A stretch of DNA of 64,000 nt from Streptoalloteichus tenebrarius (GTDB lineage Bacteria; Actinomycetota; Actinomycetes; Mycobacteriales; Pseudonocardiaceae). Below are positions 49,940-57,812 of this stretch, piece after piece (the first letter of the stretch is position 1; each line of letters begins with the position of its first letter). The position numbers and the translations under genes were made by a program. The DNA lies in assembly GCF_024171885.1 (NCBI RefSeq), contig NZ_JAMTCP010000001.1:1-64000 (forward strand), given 5' to 3'. Below the pieces are notes generated by a model. It was not told where the DNA came from and searched no databases. It saw nothing but the letters and a program-made list of their open reading frames with translations.

Positions 49940-50667
49940 TCGCTCCGACCCCTGTAGATCTTCGTGCCTTCCACATCATGGATGATCAGCATCTGCCCGC
50001 GGCGCAGGACCGCGGGGAGTAATCGATCACACCCCCAGGTCTCGGGATCGACTCGGTTGTTGATCGCCAGCTCGACGCAACGCGTGCCACTTTCCCGCAT
50101 CCGATAGGCAACCTTCATCTCTACATGCTGGGCAGCCCCCGGGTTGGTCATCCAGGCCGGGACAAGCCGCCGCTCCCACATGTAGCGTGCCAAGTCCTTG
50201 TCGAGTCCGTCTTCCTCCACACCGCTGCGCACCGTGTGCTCAATCCCGTCATCGTCAACGTAGATTCCGAGCGTTGGCCCCTTGCCACCGGGGCGCTTGG
50301 GTAGTCGCATACGAGTGCGCTGTCCCCAGTCTCGATCCACTGGCGAGCGCGGAGGCCGGGTTGGAGACGAAGGCGCAGGGCTCGGCGCCGATGCTGAGTT
50401 CGTCAGACGGTCGGCGACGTGACTGAGCATCTCCCGCAGCTCCGTCAGGAGCTGTGCAACCTGCGTGATCTGTTCGAGGGCGGAGGCAAGCCAAGCCGCG
50501 ACCTGAGCGGGCTCCTCGGCCCAGCTTCCCTCGGTTGCGGCCGCGAACACGGATTGGCATTCCTGTAGGGCTTCCGTCGCAGTGGCGATCTCCTGGTGCG
50601 GAAGCCGTTCGGCGATGGCCCGGACGGCGGCGGCGACCTCCCCGATGGTGGACACGACACCGAGCAT
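49936..50667 (-). CDS. DddA/SCP1.201-like deaminase toxin
   Basis: 243 residues. The N-terminal about 85 are helical (E-V-A-A-A-V-R-A-I-A-E-R-L to M-L-S-H-V-A-D-R-L), followed by a Pro/Ser linker (A-P-S-P-A-P-S-S-P-T-R-P-P-R-S-P) and the toxin domain (about 115-243). The deaminase core shows A-A-Q-H181-V-E183-M-K-V-A-Y-R-M-R, then L-A-I-N-N, G-C213-D-R-L-L-P and L-I-I-H-D-V-E-G-T-K-I-Y. H-V-E and the Cys are the zinc/catalytic residues of cytidine deaminases of the DddA group. The first Cys of the usual CxxC is Thr210. The short N-terminus suggests a secreted or ESX-type effector cargo form. Contains a TTA codon (residue 216). Confidence 0.8.
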   Translation of the reverse strand: MLGVVSTIGEVAAAVRAIAERLPHQEIATATEALQECQSVFAAATEGSWAEEPAQVAAWLASALEQITQVAQLLTELREMLSHVADRLTNSASAPSPAPSSPTRPPRSPVDRDWGQRTRMRLPKRPGGKGPTLGIYVDDDGIEHTVRSGVEEDGLDKDLARYMWERRLVPAWMTNPGAAQHVEMKVAYRMRESGTRCVELAINNRVDPETWGCDRLLPAVLRRGQMLIIHDVEGTKIYRGRSE

Positions 50668-50725
50668 CCTGAGGCGATCGGGGTGAGTGGGCCGAATTCA
50701 GTACAAGATCACTCGGACAGCGCAG

Positions 50726-50753
50726 GGACCCGCCCCCCAGCCGGGGCGGGTCC
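50726..50753. terminator. Third copy of the hairpin, abutting the toxin remnant
   Basis: Stem GGACCCGCCCC (50726-50736) with 50743-50753, same arms as at 49358. The toxin homology of the remnant resumes immediately after it, so the hairpin marks a recombination joint. Confidence 0.75.
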
Positions 50754-50905
50754 ATCCAGGTAGAGCTGGCGATCAACAACGAGGTCGACAAGGAGCGGTT
50801 CGGCTGCCACCGCCTACTTCCGTACGTGTGCTCTCCCCTGGGCAGACTCTGGTCATCCATGACATCACTGGCACACACGTCTACAAGGGAAGGGAACAAG
50901 GGTGA
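50754..50905 (+). pseudogene. Frameshifted C-terminal tip of a second deaminase toxin
   Basis: Frame one reads V-E-L-A-I-N-N-E-V-D-K-E-R-F-G-C-H-R-L-L-P-Y; frame two continues V-L-S-P-G-Q-T-L-V-I-H-D-I-T-G-T-H-V-Y-K-G-R-E-Q-G and stops at 50905. Together they match the last 45 residues of the deaminase at 49936. The shift sits at TACGTGTGCTC near 50820-50832, where an extra GT dinucleotide would explain it. The N-terminal part with the H-V-E motif is absent. Its stop overlaps the Imm1 start at 50902 (GTGA), preserving the old toxin-immunity junction. Confidence 0.8.
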
Positions 50906-51348
50906 GCTACACCCTGGAGTTCGGTCTACAAGCGACGACGGACCGCGCCACGATCACCGCCCGCACCACGGGGGAAGTGGACGAGGCGTTGGATCGCATC
51001 ATCGCCGCCGCGCCGACGTTCAGCCACAACCCCACGGTGTTCGTACTGGAACGCCCCACGTTCGGACCGGCCGAGTTCCCGGACCATGGTCTGAAGTTCG
51101 ACATCAACCGGGACCACGGCGTCGCGGCACTGGCGTACGTTGGCCCGCAGTTCGACGGTCCCTCGATGACGCTGAGTGATCCGCCGTTGGAAGCACCCGT
51201 CCTGTACAAGGACATCGACTCCGCCACCCCGTTTCCCGCCAGCGCGGCCATCACCCTCGACCAGCTTCGAGCCGCCGTGCACGAGTTCCACGAGTTGGGT
51301 GGGCTGCGACCGACGTGTGTGGCGTGGCAGCCGGCCGACGGGTGGTGA
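50902..51348 (+). CDS. Imm1 immunity protein, partner of the toxin remnant
   Basis: 148 residues from GTG 50902. Imm1 motifs: N-P-T-V-F-V-L-E-R-P-T-F-G-P-A-E-F, D-H-G-L-K-F-D-I-N-R-D, Y-V-G-P-Q-F-D-G-P-S-M-T-L, A-P-V-L-Y-K-D-I-D-S-A and the end C-V-A-W-Q-P-A-D-G-W. It is intact although its toxin is reduced to a frameshifted tip. Kept immunity genes next to dead toxin tips are typical of polyimmunity loci that protect against toxins of rival strains. Confidence 0.9.
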   Translation: MSYTLEFGLQATTDRATITARTTGEVDEALDRIIAAAPTFSHNPTVFVLERPTFGPAEFPDHGLKFDINRDHGVAALAYVGPQFDGPSMTLSDPPLEAPVLYKDIDSATPFPASAAITLDQLRAAVHEFHELGGLRPTCVAWQPADGW

Positions 51349-51440
51349 ACCGCGAAGTGCATTCGTCGGAAACCGGCCGGTTCCGGGTTCCTTCACGGCA
51401 GCCCGAGTTCTCGGACTCTGACCATGAAAGACGGCCTTTC

Positions 51441-51890
51441 ATGACGAACTACAGCGCGCACTTCCACCTCCAGGCGCGCCGGGGTGGCTTCAGTGAGGCC
51501 GCACGAACCGACGAGCAGTTGTCCCATCTGTTCGAGCGGTTGCTCGAAGCTGGGGGCGTGCTGGACAACCCGACTCTGTATGTGGTGGAGCGGCCGCGGT
51601 TCGGTGTGGCGGGGGTGCCCGACCACGGCCTGAAGTTCGACTTCGATGTGGCGGCGGGGGTGGGTGCGTTGGGGTACTTCGGTCCTGACTTCGATGTCCC
51701 GTCGATGTCGTTGTCCGCTCCGCCCATCGTGGGCGCCCCGGTTCTGTACCAGGATCGGCATTCGGCGCTGGAGTTCCCCGCCAGCGCGGCCATTCCCTTG
51801 CCCAAGGTGCGTGAGGCGGTGCTGGAGTTCCGTCGTTCAGGAGGTCGGCGGCCGATGTGTGTGGCGTGGCAGCCGGCCGACGGGTGGTGA
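51441..51890 (+). CDS. Imm1 immunity protein, third copy in the island
   Basis: 149 residues. From about residue 45 it is nearly identical to the protein encoded at 49481 on the opposite strand (N-P-T-L-Y-V-V-E-R-P-R-F-G-V, D-H-G-L-K-F-D-F-D-V-A, A-P-V-L-Y-Q-D-R-H-S-A-L, C-V-A-W-Q-P-A-D-G-W). The shared part belongs to the right arm of the inverted repeat. The ATG at 51441 lies 92 bases after the previous Imm1 gene, so both may be one transcript. No own toxin is adjacent. Confidence 0.9.
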   Translation: MTNYSAHFHLQARRGGFSEAARTDEQLSHLFERLLEAGGVLDNPTLYVVERPRFGVAGVPDHGLKFDFDVAAGVGALGYFGPDFDVPSMSLSAPPIVGAPVLYQDRHSALEFPASAAIPLPKVREAVLEFRRSGGRRPMCVAWQPADGW

Positions 51891-52020
51891 TCGGAACGGG
51901 TCCGCGAGCCCAGCAAGGTGACCTCGCCGGGCGGAGGTGCACGAAGCACCCGTGCTGGTTGTGAGAGAACCCTGTGTGAGAGCACGAGGACCCGCCCCCC
52001 GGCGGGAGCGGGTCCTCGTG
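51560..52020. repeat. Inverted repeat, right arm
   Basis: Reverse-complement counterpart of 49350-49850. It includes the C-terminal part of the 51441 Imm1 gene, the GCACGAAGCACCCGTGCTGG stretch and a terminator hairpin. About 1.7 kb lies between the arms. Confidence 0.85.
51983..52020. terminator. Bidirectional terminator, right arm
   Basis: Perfect 13-bp stem CACGAGGACCCGC (51983-51995) with 52008-52020, between the convergent Imm1 and acyl-reductase genes. Confidence 0.8.
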
Positions 52021-52034
52021 GTCGTCGCGGTGGT

Positions 52035-53414
52035 TCAGCCGACGATGACGGCCTTGCTGTGCATCAGGAAGTCGCCGAGGTAGCCCTCGTGCGGGAGGCC
52101 GGGCCGCGTCCACGTGGTCGCGTGGTCGCCGACGTACACCTTGCTGATGGTGGGGTCCTCGACCAGCTCCGTGATCAACGTGTCGTCCCCGCCGACGACG
52201 GTGAGCGTCAGGGTGTCCCGCAGCGGCGCCACGCCGTCGGCCCGCGACCACGGGGCCACCCACACGCACGGGAAGCCCAGCTCGATCCGCGCCTGCGGCG
52301 CGTCGGCCCTGTCGAGCAGGAACACCGCGGGGCGCAGGACGGCCGAGCCGTCGCCCAGCTCGTCCACCACCGTGCCCCCGCCCAGCAGCGGGATCGCGTC
52401 GTCGACCTTCGACTGGAGGTAGTCGTCGATCCGCTTGGCCGAGGCGACCTCGCTGACCGGGAGGCGGGCGCGCTCGTCGAGCGGCGGCAGTGAGGGCAGC
52501 GCCCCCAGCCGCTCGGCGATGGCCTCGGCGACCGGCCGGGGATCGCCCTCGACGAACACCGCCGTCGCGTTGATGCAGCCCGTCCCGGCGTGGCCGGCGA
52601 CCGACTCGACGAGGGTGTCCAGGTGCCGGGCGACGTCGACCCCCTCGGTGAGCAGGATCTTCGACCGCCCCGGCCCCTGGGGCAGGACGAGCGTGCTGGA
52701 CTGGTACTTCCGCACCACGTCGTCGGCGCCGAACGCGATGGCCACGTCGGCCTCCGCGATCAGCCGGTCGGCCGTCTCGTGGTCGGTGGGCAGCAGCGCG
52801 ACCTGGTCGTCGGCGAAACCGGCCTGGCGCAACGCGCACACCAGACGGTGCGGGGTGAAGGGCTCCCGCCGCGAGGGCCGGATCGCGACCCGGTAGCCGA
52901 GGGCGAGCGCGTCCAGCCACGCCGAGTGCACCGCGGGCGTGTTGGCCGGCGCGTGGACCACGAACACCTCGCCGCGTCGGGTCCACACGCCACAGCCGTG
53001 CCGGGCGCGCGGGTCGCGCCAGTCCGTCACCGCTCCGGCCGGCCGGGCCATCTGCACGCTGGCGCAGGCCTTCGCCGCGTAGTCGCCGACCCGCTGGGTC
53101 GCCTCCCGCACGGCGGTGATCGGCATGCCAGACACCGCGGCGACGGTCCGGTGGAAGGTCTCGGCGTCGACGCCGTCCACCGTGCCCGTCGCGAACAGCC
53201 GTCCCGCCTCGACGAGCATCTCCTCCCGCCGGGCCGGGTCCGGCGGCGCGGCCGCGCGCAGCGCCCGCAGCGTGCGCTGCGCGTACAGCCAGGGCACCAG
53301 GCTCAGCTCGGCCACGAGGCCGCCGGTGACGTCGTGCACCTGCTCCAGGTTGCGGCTCCGGTACGGCCCGCTGGCGCCGAGCGCGTCCAGCCGGGCCGGA
53401 GCGGAGGCGGTCAT
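52035..53414 (-). CDS. LuxC-like acyl reductase (aldehyde dehydrogenase fold)
   Basis: 459 residues of the LuxC/acyl-CoA reductase branch of the aldehyde dehydrogenase superfamily. Marks: E-V-F-V-V-H-A-P-A-N-T-P-A-V-H-S-A-W, V-A-I-R-P-S-R-R-E-P-F, G-P-G-R-S-K-I-L-L-T and the nucleophile region G-H-A-G-T-G-C-I-N-A-T-A with the active Cys. It would reduce an activated acyl group with NAD(P)H to an aldehyde. It starts one base after the stop of the LuxE/PaaK-like ligase gene, so the two act together, probably turning the bipyridine carboxylate left after amide cleavage into an aldehyde. Confidence 0.8.
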   Translation of the reverse strand: MTASAPARLDALGASGPYRSRNLEQVHDVTGGLVAELSLVPWLYAQRTLRALRAAAPPDPARREEMLVEAGRLFATGTVDGVDAETFHRTVAAVSGMPITAVREATQRVGDYAAKACASVQMARPAGAVTDWRDPRARHGCGVWTRRGEVFVVHAPANTPAVHSAWLDALALGYRVAIRPSRREPFTPHRLVCALRQAGFADDQVALLPTDHETADRLIAEADVAIAFGADDVVRKYQSSTLVLPQGPGRSKILLTEGVDVARHLDTLVESVAGHAGTGCINATAVFVEGDPRPVAEAIAERLGALPSLPPLDERARLPVSEVASAKRIDDYLQSKVDDAIPLLGGGTVVDELGDGSAVLRPAVFLLDRADAPQARIELGFPCVWVAPWSRADGVAPLRDTLTLTVVGGDDTLITELVEDPTISKVYVGDHATTWTRPGLPHEGYLGDFLMHSKAVIVG

Positions 53415-53415
53415 C

Positions 53416-54525
53416 TCAGTACACTCCCTCGATCACGGCCTTGTCGCCGAACGCCTTCACCGGCTTGACCTCGGACAGCGCGTCGCCGGCCAGGCCGAGC
53501 GCGTGCTTGTGCCGGACGGCGGTGTCCCGCTCCAGGTTGTTCGGCAGGAACAGGTTCCTGGTGATGTGGTGGCAGACGAGCTGCCCGCGCTCGCCGTAGG
53601 GCACGCTCTCCTTGGTGTCCGGGTCGATCACGGAGAACATGGAGAACGGCGAGGGCGGGTCGAAGATCGCCGGCTCCTCCAGGGACGTCCCCCTGCGCTC
53701 CGGGATCGCACAGAAGATCATCGTGCTCCCGTAGATGCCGACGATGTTGACGTCGGGGAACACCTCGGTGCGCAGCAGGTGGCGGGTGTCCTCGTCCATC
53801 GAGGCGCCGCTCCAGGTGAGCGTGCGGACCTTCGCGTTGATCAGCTCCACCAGGGACTCGCGCTGGCAGGCGGCCTCCAGCAGCGGGGGAGTGATCGCGA
53901 GGACGCCGATGTCCTGGCTGCGCAGGATCCACTCGATCTGGTCGAGCAGGTGGTTGACGTAGGCCTTCAGCTCGTCGACCGCGCCCCTGGCCACCAGCCG
54001 CTTGGCCCAGCGCGGGTCGAGGTCGACGGTGAAGAAGATCGCGTCGAACGACGCGGCGGTGTCCCGCGCCAGCTTGCCGACCATGTGCGGCCCGGTCGGC
54101 ACCACCCCGAGCCAGTTCGGGCCCTTGGTGATCCCGTGGTCCTCCAGCCTGCGGTGGTACCAGTCCCACGCGTGGTTGATCACGTCGGGCAGGGCGAACA
54201 CGCGCTTGGGCTCGCCGGTGGTCCCGCCGCTCTCACCCACCACGGGGCGCTCGCTGAACCGCTTGAGCGAGGCGTATCCCTTGGGGATCAGGGTCTCCAG
54301 CCGGATGTCCCTGAGTTCGTCGACGATGTTCGGGAACAGCGTCAGGTCGGCGACGGTCCTGACGTCCTTGCGCGGGTCGAAGTCGAGCTTCTTGGCCCGC
54401 TCCAGCCAGAACTCCGAGCCCGTCTTGGGGTTGAAGTGCCACTCGACGGCCTCCCGCACGAGGTCATCCGCGTCGGGTGGGCTGTCCCAGTCCAGGTCCA
54501 GGGCGGATGCGGCACGTTCGGTCAT
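53416..54525 (-). CDS. LuxE/PaaK-like acyl-adenylating enzyme
   Basis: 369 residues from ATG 54525, preceded by GAGTGAGGCC. Adenylate-forming enzyme of the phenylacetate-CoA-ligase/LuxE branch: V-V-G-E-S-G-G-T-T-G-E-P-K (P-loop), W-L-G-V-V-P-T-G-P-H, Y-G-S-T-M and G-E-R-G-Q-L-V-C. It is shorter than a full CoA ligase, as LuxE is, and lacks the mobile C-terminal lid with its lysine. It likely activates a carboxylate and hands it to the LuxC-like reductase encoded next. In this cluster the substrate should be the bipyridine carboxylate. Confidence 0.75.
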   Translation of the reverse strand: MTERAASALDLDWDSPPDADDLVREAVEWHFNPKTGSEFWLERAKKLDFDPRKDVRTVADLTLFPNIVDELRDIRLETLIPKGYASLKRFSERPVVGESGGTTGEPKRVFALPDVINHAWDWYHRRLEDHGITKGPNWLGVVPTGPHMVGKLARDTAASFDAIFFTVDLDPRWAKRLVARGAVDELKAYVNHLLDQIEWILRSQDIGVLAITPPLLEAACQRESLVELINAKVRTLTWSGASMDEDTRHLLRTEVFPDVNIVGIYGSTMIFCAIPERRGTSLEEPAIFDPPSPFSMFSVIDPDTKESVPYGERGQLVCHHITRNLFLPNNLERDTAVRHKHALGLAGDALSEVKPVKAFGDKAVIEGVY

Positions 54526-55242
54526 GGCCTCACTCCTCGGCTTCGGTGATCGGCTGGAACGCCACGCGGGCGACCGGGTCCCAGGATGGCCCTCCGTGAT
54601 CAGAAAAGGCAGTGCGGACGACCCCATCCTGTCCAAAGGTTTCACTGCCGCGCGGGGCGGAACGACACAAGTGCCCACAACCGGGCGGCGGTCCTACAAC
54701 CATGGAGTTAGACGCGCGCCTGACACGAACCTGGCGGCTCTTGCGCGCCATGTTAGGTTCCTCCCGGGAATGGCGGAGGAACGCGGAATTCTCGCGCTGG
54801 TTCGACCTCGCCGGATCGACGTGGGCGTGGGCGAACGGCCCTGGCGCCGACAGCGCGACCACCGCGATCCCACGGACAGCGCTGTTCCCGCCGACCGGCG
54901 CCGACGGGCGCTGGCTGGCACCGAGGGCGCGGTTCTCGACGGCGGCACTGACTCGGGCGACGCTGTTGATCGCGCGGAGCGGCCGGAGGGGGACTGGCCG
55001 CGACGCGCCAGCCGCCTCCTCCGACGACTCCGCTCCCACCGCCCCGTTTCTACCGCCCTGATTTCTACCGTCCCGCTCCGACCGTCCACTGTGTCCACTA
55101 TGAGTCCACTGTGTCCAGTCCCGCCCCGGCATCCTGTCCCGTCCACGGGGCGCCGCCGGTGCACCCGCCCGACCGGCCCAGGGCGGTCGCCCGGTCGCAT
55201 CCGACGACGACGTGCGGGTGGAGACCCGTTCGTCGGCGCACC
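54526..55242. other. Gene-free interval with GTCCACTGTG motifs
   Basis: 717 bases without a credible gene; open frames here have unnatural composition. Bases 55083-55116 contain repeated GTCCACTGTG/GTCCACTATGAG elements, related to motifs at 18589 and 57672. The promoter of the LuxE-LuxC-like pair must lie near 54530-54700. Confidence 0.4.
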
Positions 55243-55740
55243 CTAGCTCGCGCTGGACCCCTTGGCGCGCCGCAGTTGCTGGAGTGGCGTCTGGTGGTCC
55301 CGCTGGTACCCGCCACTGATGATCTTGTTGACCCGTTCCTCCAGGTGCTCCCGGTAGTAGGGGCACTCGGCCAGCGTGGGGTGCGCGCAGCTCAGGATGT
55401 GGGTGAGGCTCCGCTTGGCCTGCGTCGCCCGTTCGATGATCTGGTCGAGTTCGGCCAGCCGGGAGGCCGCCACCCGCTTGGCCTCGTCCATGCTGGCGGT
55501 CGGATCGCCGACGAGGCCGGCGATCTCCTCGATCGTGAACCCGGCCTCGCGCCAGAAGTCGATGGCGGCCAGTTGGCGCAGGCCGTCCTCGTCGAAGATC
55601 CTCCTGCCACCGGCCCTGCCGCTCGGCCGCAGCAGCCCCTGCCGTTCGTAGAACCGCAGGGCCGACGGTTGGACCCTGGCCAGTTCGGCCAGCTCCCCGA
55701 TGTCGAGCTGAATTCCCCGGTCCGCCTCGCGAGCGTTCAT
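55243..55740 (-). CDS. MerR-family regulator
   Basis: 165 residues. N-terminal MerR helix-turn-helix: D-I-G-E-L-A-E-L-A-R-V-Q-P-S-A-L-R-F-Y-E-R-Q-G-L-L (about residues 13-37), then G-G-R-R-I-F-D. The dimerisation helix follows and leads to H-I-L-S-C-A-H-P-T-L-A-E-C-P-Y-Y, whose two cysteines and histidine could bind metal or sense redox, as in other MerR proteins. Its target is not evident. Near the right part of the bipyridine cluster, so a redox or metal input to the cluster is possible but unproven. Confidence 0.85.
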   Translation of the reverse strand: MNAREADRGIQLDIGELAELARVQPSALRFYERQGLLRPSGRAGGRRIFDEDGLRQLAAIDFWREAGFTIEEIAGLVGDPTASMDEAKRVAASRLAELDQIIERATQAKRSLTHILSCAHPTLAECPYYREHLEERVNKIISGGYQRDHQTPLQQLRRAKGSSAS

Positions 55741-56683
55741 CGGATTCCGGTGGATGTCGGCCGACAGCGACCCGTTCGCCCCGGGTGCGGCGGGGTTTTC
55801 TCCTGTTTTCTCCCGTGACCGCCGTCGCGGCGTGTCGTGTGCGTGGGGCCCCCGGATATCCCGCTGTTCCTGCCCGCAGGAATACCGGCGGTGATTCGAT
55901 GCGCAGCAAGATCCATGTGATCATCATGCCCGAGCCGTCAGCGGGGCGACCAGTGACCGGAGCCGCGCGCGACGAGGGTCGGGCGGCCCGGGATTCACCC
56001 GGACGGCGTCCCCTCGCCGGCGCTGTCCGTCGTAGTGCCGGGCTCGGGTGATCCAGATGGGGCACGGGATGCCACCCACGACCCACACTGTCGGACCAAA
56101 CAGCTCCTGACCTGCGGCGACGCGGTACCCCGCCGGACAGGGCCCGCCTCCCCGACGGCGCGCGCCCCGACGACCTGTCACGGTCGCCGTGGCGCGCGGG
56201 GAGAAGCGGCGCTCGCCGAACCGAGCATCCGCCGCTGCGCCGGTCGGACCAGGGGGCGATTGCACCAGAATCCCCCGGTTCGTGCCCGGAATAACATCTC
56301 CGGACCCCCCGACCGGACCAGGGGATCAGCCAGGTCTCCGACAGTCTCTCCTGGTTCTGTCAACAGATCACGGTCCGGGCGGGCGGTGTGGGGCGCGGGA
56401 GGAGGCGTCGGGATCGGCATTCACACGGACGTCTTCCCGATCGGCTCGGTCCGCGGTGGAAGATTTGTGGCGTCGGGCTCTCGTGGCCTGTTCCGACCTC
56501 CTGGCTCCGTTCGGAAACCAACCGGTACCGCCGAACGGACTTCCGCCGGTCGCCCCACGTCTGACAAATCCTCTGTTCGCCGGAATCATCGGAATCGCCG
56601 GAATCATCGGAATCGTCGGAGCGTGCCCCGGCGCCGGTCGCGCCCGACGCCACCTCGTCGGGCGCGACCGCCGCCACGCGGGA
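55741..56683. other. Gene-free interval with a 9-bp microrepeat
   Basis: 943 bases without a recognisable gene. At 56583-56618 the unit CGGAATCATCGGAATCGC recurs (9-base period, about four units). Local composition is uneven. It may contain remnants too decayed to name. Confidence 0.4.
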
Positions 56684-57571
56684 TCACGCCTTGGTCGGCA
56701 CGCCCGCGTTGGCGAGGATCTCGCGCGCCGACAGCCCGGTGCTCGCGGCGGCGGTCATCCCGGTGGCCGCCAGGTGGGCGTCCACGATCCGCAGGCCGAC
56801 CGGGTACCCGGCGAAGTCCGGCAGCCCCGCCGTCGGCTGCCCCATCAGCTCCGCGGTGGCGTCGCCCAGGACGTAGGCGGTCAGGTTCTGCATCCCGGCG
56901 ACGTCGATGTTGGCGGTGATCTTCTCGTGGGCGCGGTCCAGCTCGGCGCCGGTCAGCGCCGTCGCCCACGGGCCCATGGCCTGCTCGCCGGCCAGCTCCC
57001 TGACGAACGCCTCGGCCAGTCCCTCGGCGACGACGTGCTCGCCGACGGTCACCGTCATCGGGTTCCACACGACGTTCGCGTACCGCACGTTGTGGTGAAA
57101 CTCGTGCGCGGCGGCGTACTCGATCTTCGTCATGCTCGTCTCGGTGGGCCACATCAGGAGGTGGATCGCGCCAGGGATGCCGCCCATCCCGAAGTAGCCG
57201 GCGCTGCGGACCGTCAGGTGGTGGTCGTCGGGGTCGCCGAGCGCCAGGACGACGTGCACCGTGTCGGCGTGCCTGATGTCGGGGGCCGCCTCGCTGATCC
57301 GCTGCCACGCGGCGGTGAGCGAGCCCTCGATCCGCTCCCACACCCGCGCGTCCCGCATCTGGTGGATGGCGTCCCGCAGACGCGGGTCGTCCCGGTCGAG
57401 GGGGAAGCCGCTGCCCATCTGGTGCATCCGGACCATGTCCGACATCCCCACGGCGGACAACACGTCCTCGAGTGGGCGGTACATCTCCCGCAACGCCTCG
57501 GGCCGCTCCTCCACGGGTCGGTCCAGGAGGTCGAGCATGGCGGTGGCGGTGTCGTGAACGACGATCTTCAT
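56684..57571 (-). CDS. DUF2268 zinc-peptidase-like protein (YjaZ type)
   Basis: 295 residues of the DUF2268 family, predicted zinc-dependent proteases. The metal motif is H-E-F-H-H-N in I-E-Y-A-A-A-H-E-F-H-H-N-V-R-Y (about residue 157), with a later E-G-L-A-E-A-F that can supply the third ligand. Further signs are V-H-V-V-L-A-L-G-D-P-D-D, G-G-I-P-G-A-I-H-L-L and G-L-P-D-F-A-G-Y-P-V-G. No signal peptide, so cytoplasmic. Flanked by gene-free DNA on one side and a 14-bp tandem array on the other. It is inside the cluster's span; no pathway role is evident. Confidence 0.8.
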   Translation of the reverse strand: MKIVVHDTATAMLDLLDRPVEERPEALREMYRPLEDVLSAVGMSDMVRMHQMGSGFPLDRDDPRLRDAIHQMRDARVWERIEGSLTAAWQRISEAAPDIRHADTVHVVLALGDPDDHHLTVRSAGYFGMGGIPGAIHLLMWPTETSMTKIEYAAAHEFHHNVRYANVVWNPMTVTVGEHVVAEGLAEAFVRELAGEQAMGPWATALTGAELDRAHEKITANIDVAGMQNLTAYVLGDATAELMGQPTAGLPDFAGYPVGLRIVDAHLAATGMTAAASTGLSAREILANAGVPTKA

Positions 57572-57671
57572 GTCCCGGGACGGTAGGACCTCACGTCACG
57601 TGAGGTTCAAGTCGTGCCGGCGCCGCCGCCGGTGGCGCCCGTCACTCCCTCGACGCGCCACGGGCGCCCGA

Positions 57672-57741
57672 TGTCGCGTCCACAGTGTCGCGTCCACAGT
57701 GTCGCGTCTACAGTGTCGCGTCCACAGTGTTGCGTCCACAG
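57672..57741. repeat. 14-bp tandem repeat, five units
   Basis: TGTCGCGTCCACAG at 57672, 57686, 57700 (one change), 57714 and 57728 (one change). It lies between the DUF2268 start and the end of the methyltransferase gene (57572-57812). The embedded GTCCACAGTG resembles elements at 18589, 39973 and 55083. Confidence 0.9.
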
Positions 57742-57812
57742 TGGAGCGCGGGCCGGGCGCGGGGCGGGGACGCGCGCTCCGAGGAGTCGTCACGCGCGCC
57801 CCCGCCGGCCGG

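Noticed and set aside
54612-55061. Open frame in the gap right of the LuxE-like gene
   Set aside because: Sequence is dominated by Arg/Ala/Thr with no ordered pattern; likely composition-driven.
56360-56677. Asp/Ser-rich minus-strand frame
   Set aside because: Created by the 9-bp microrepeat; no start context or family.
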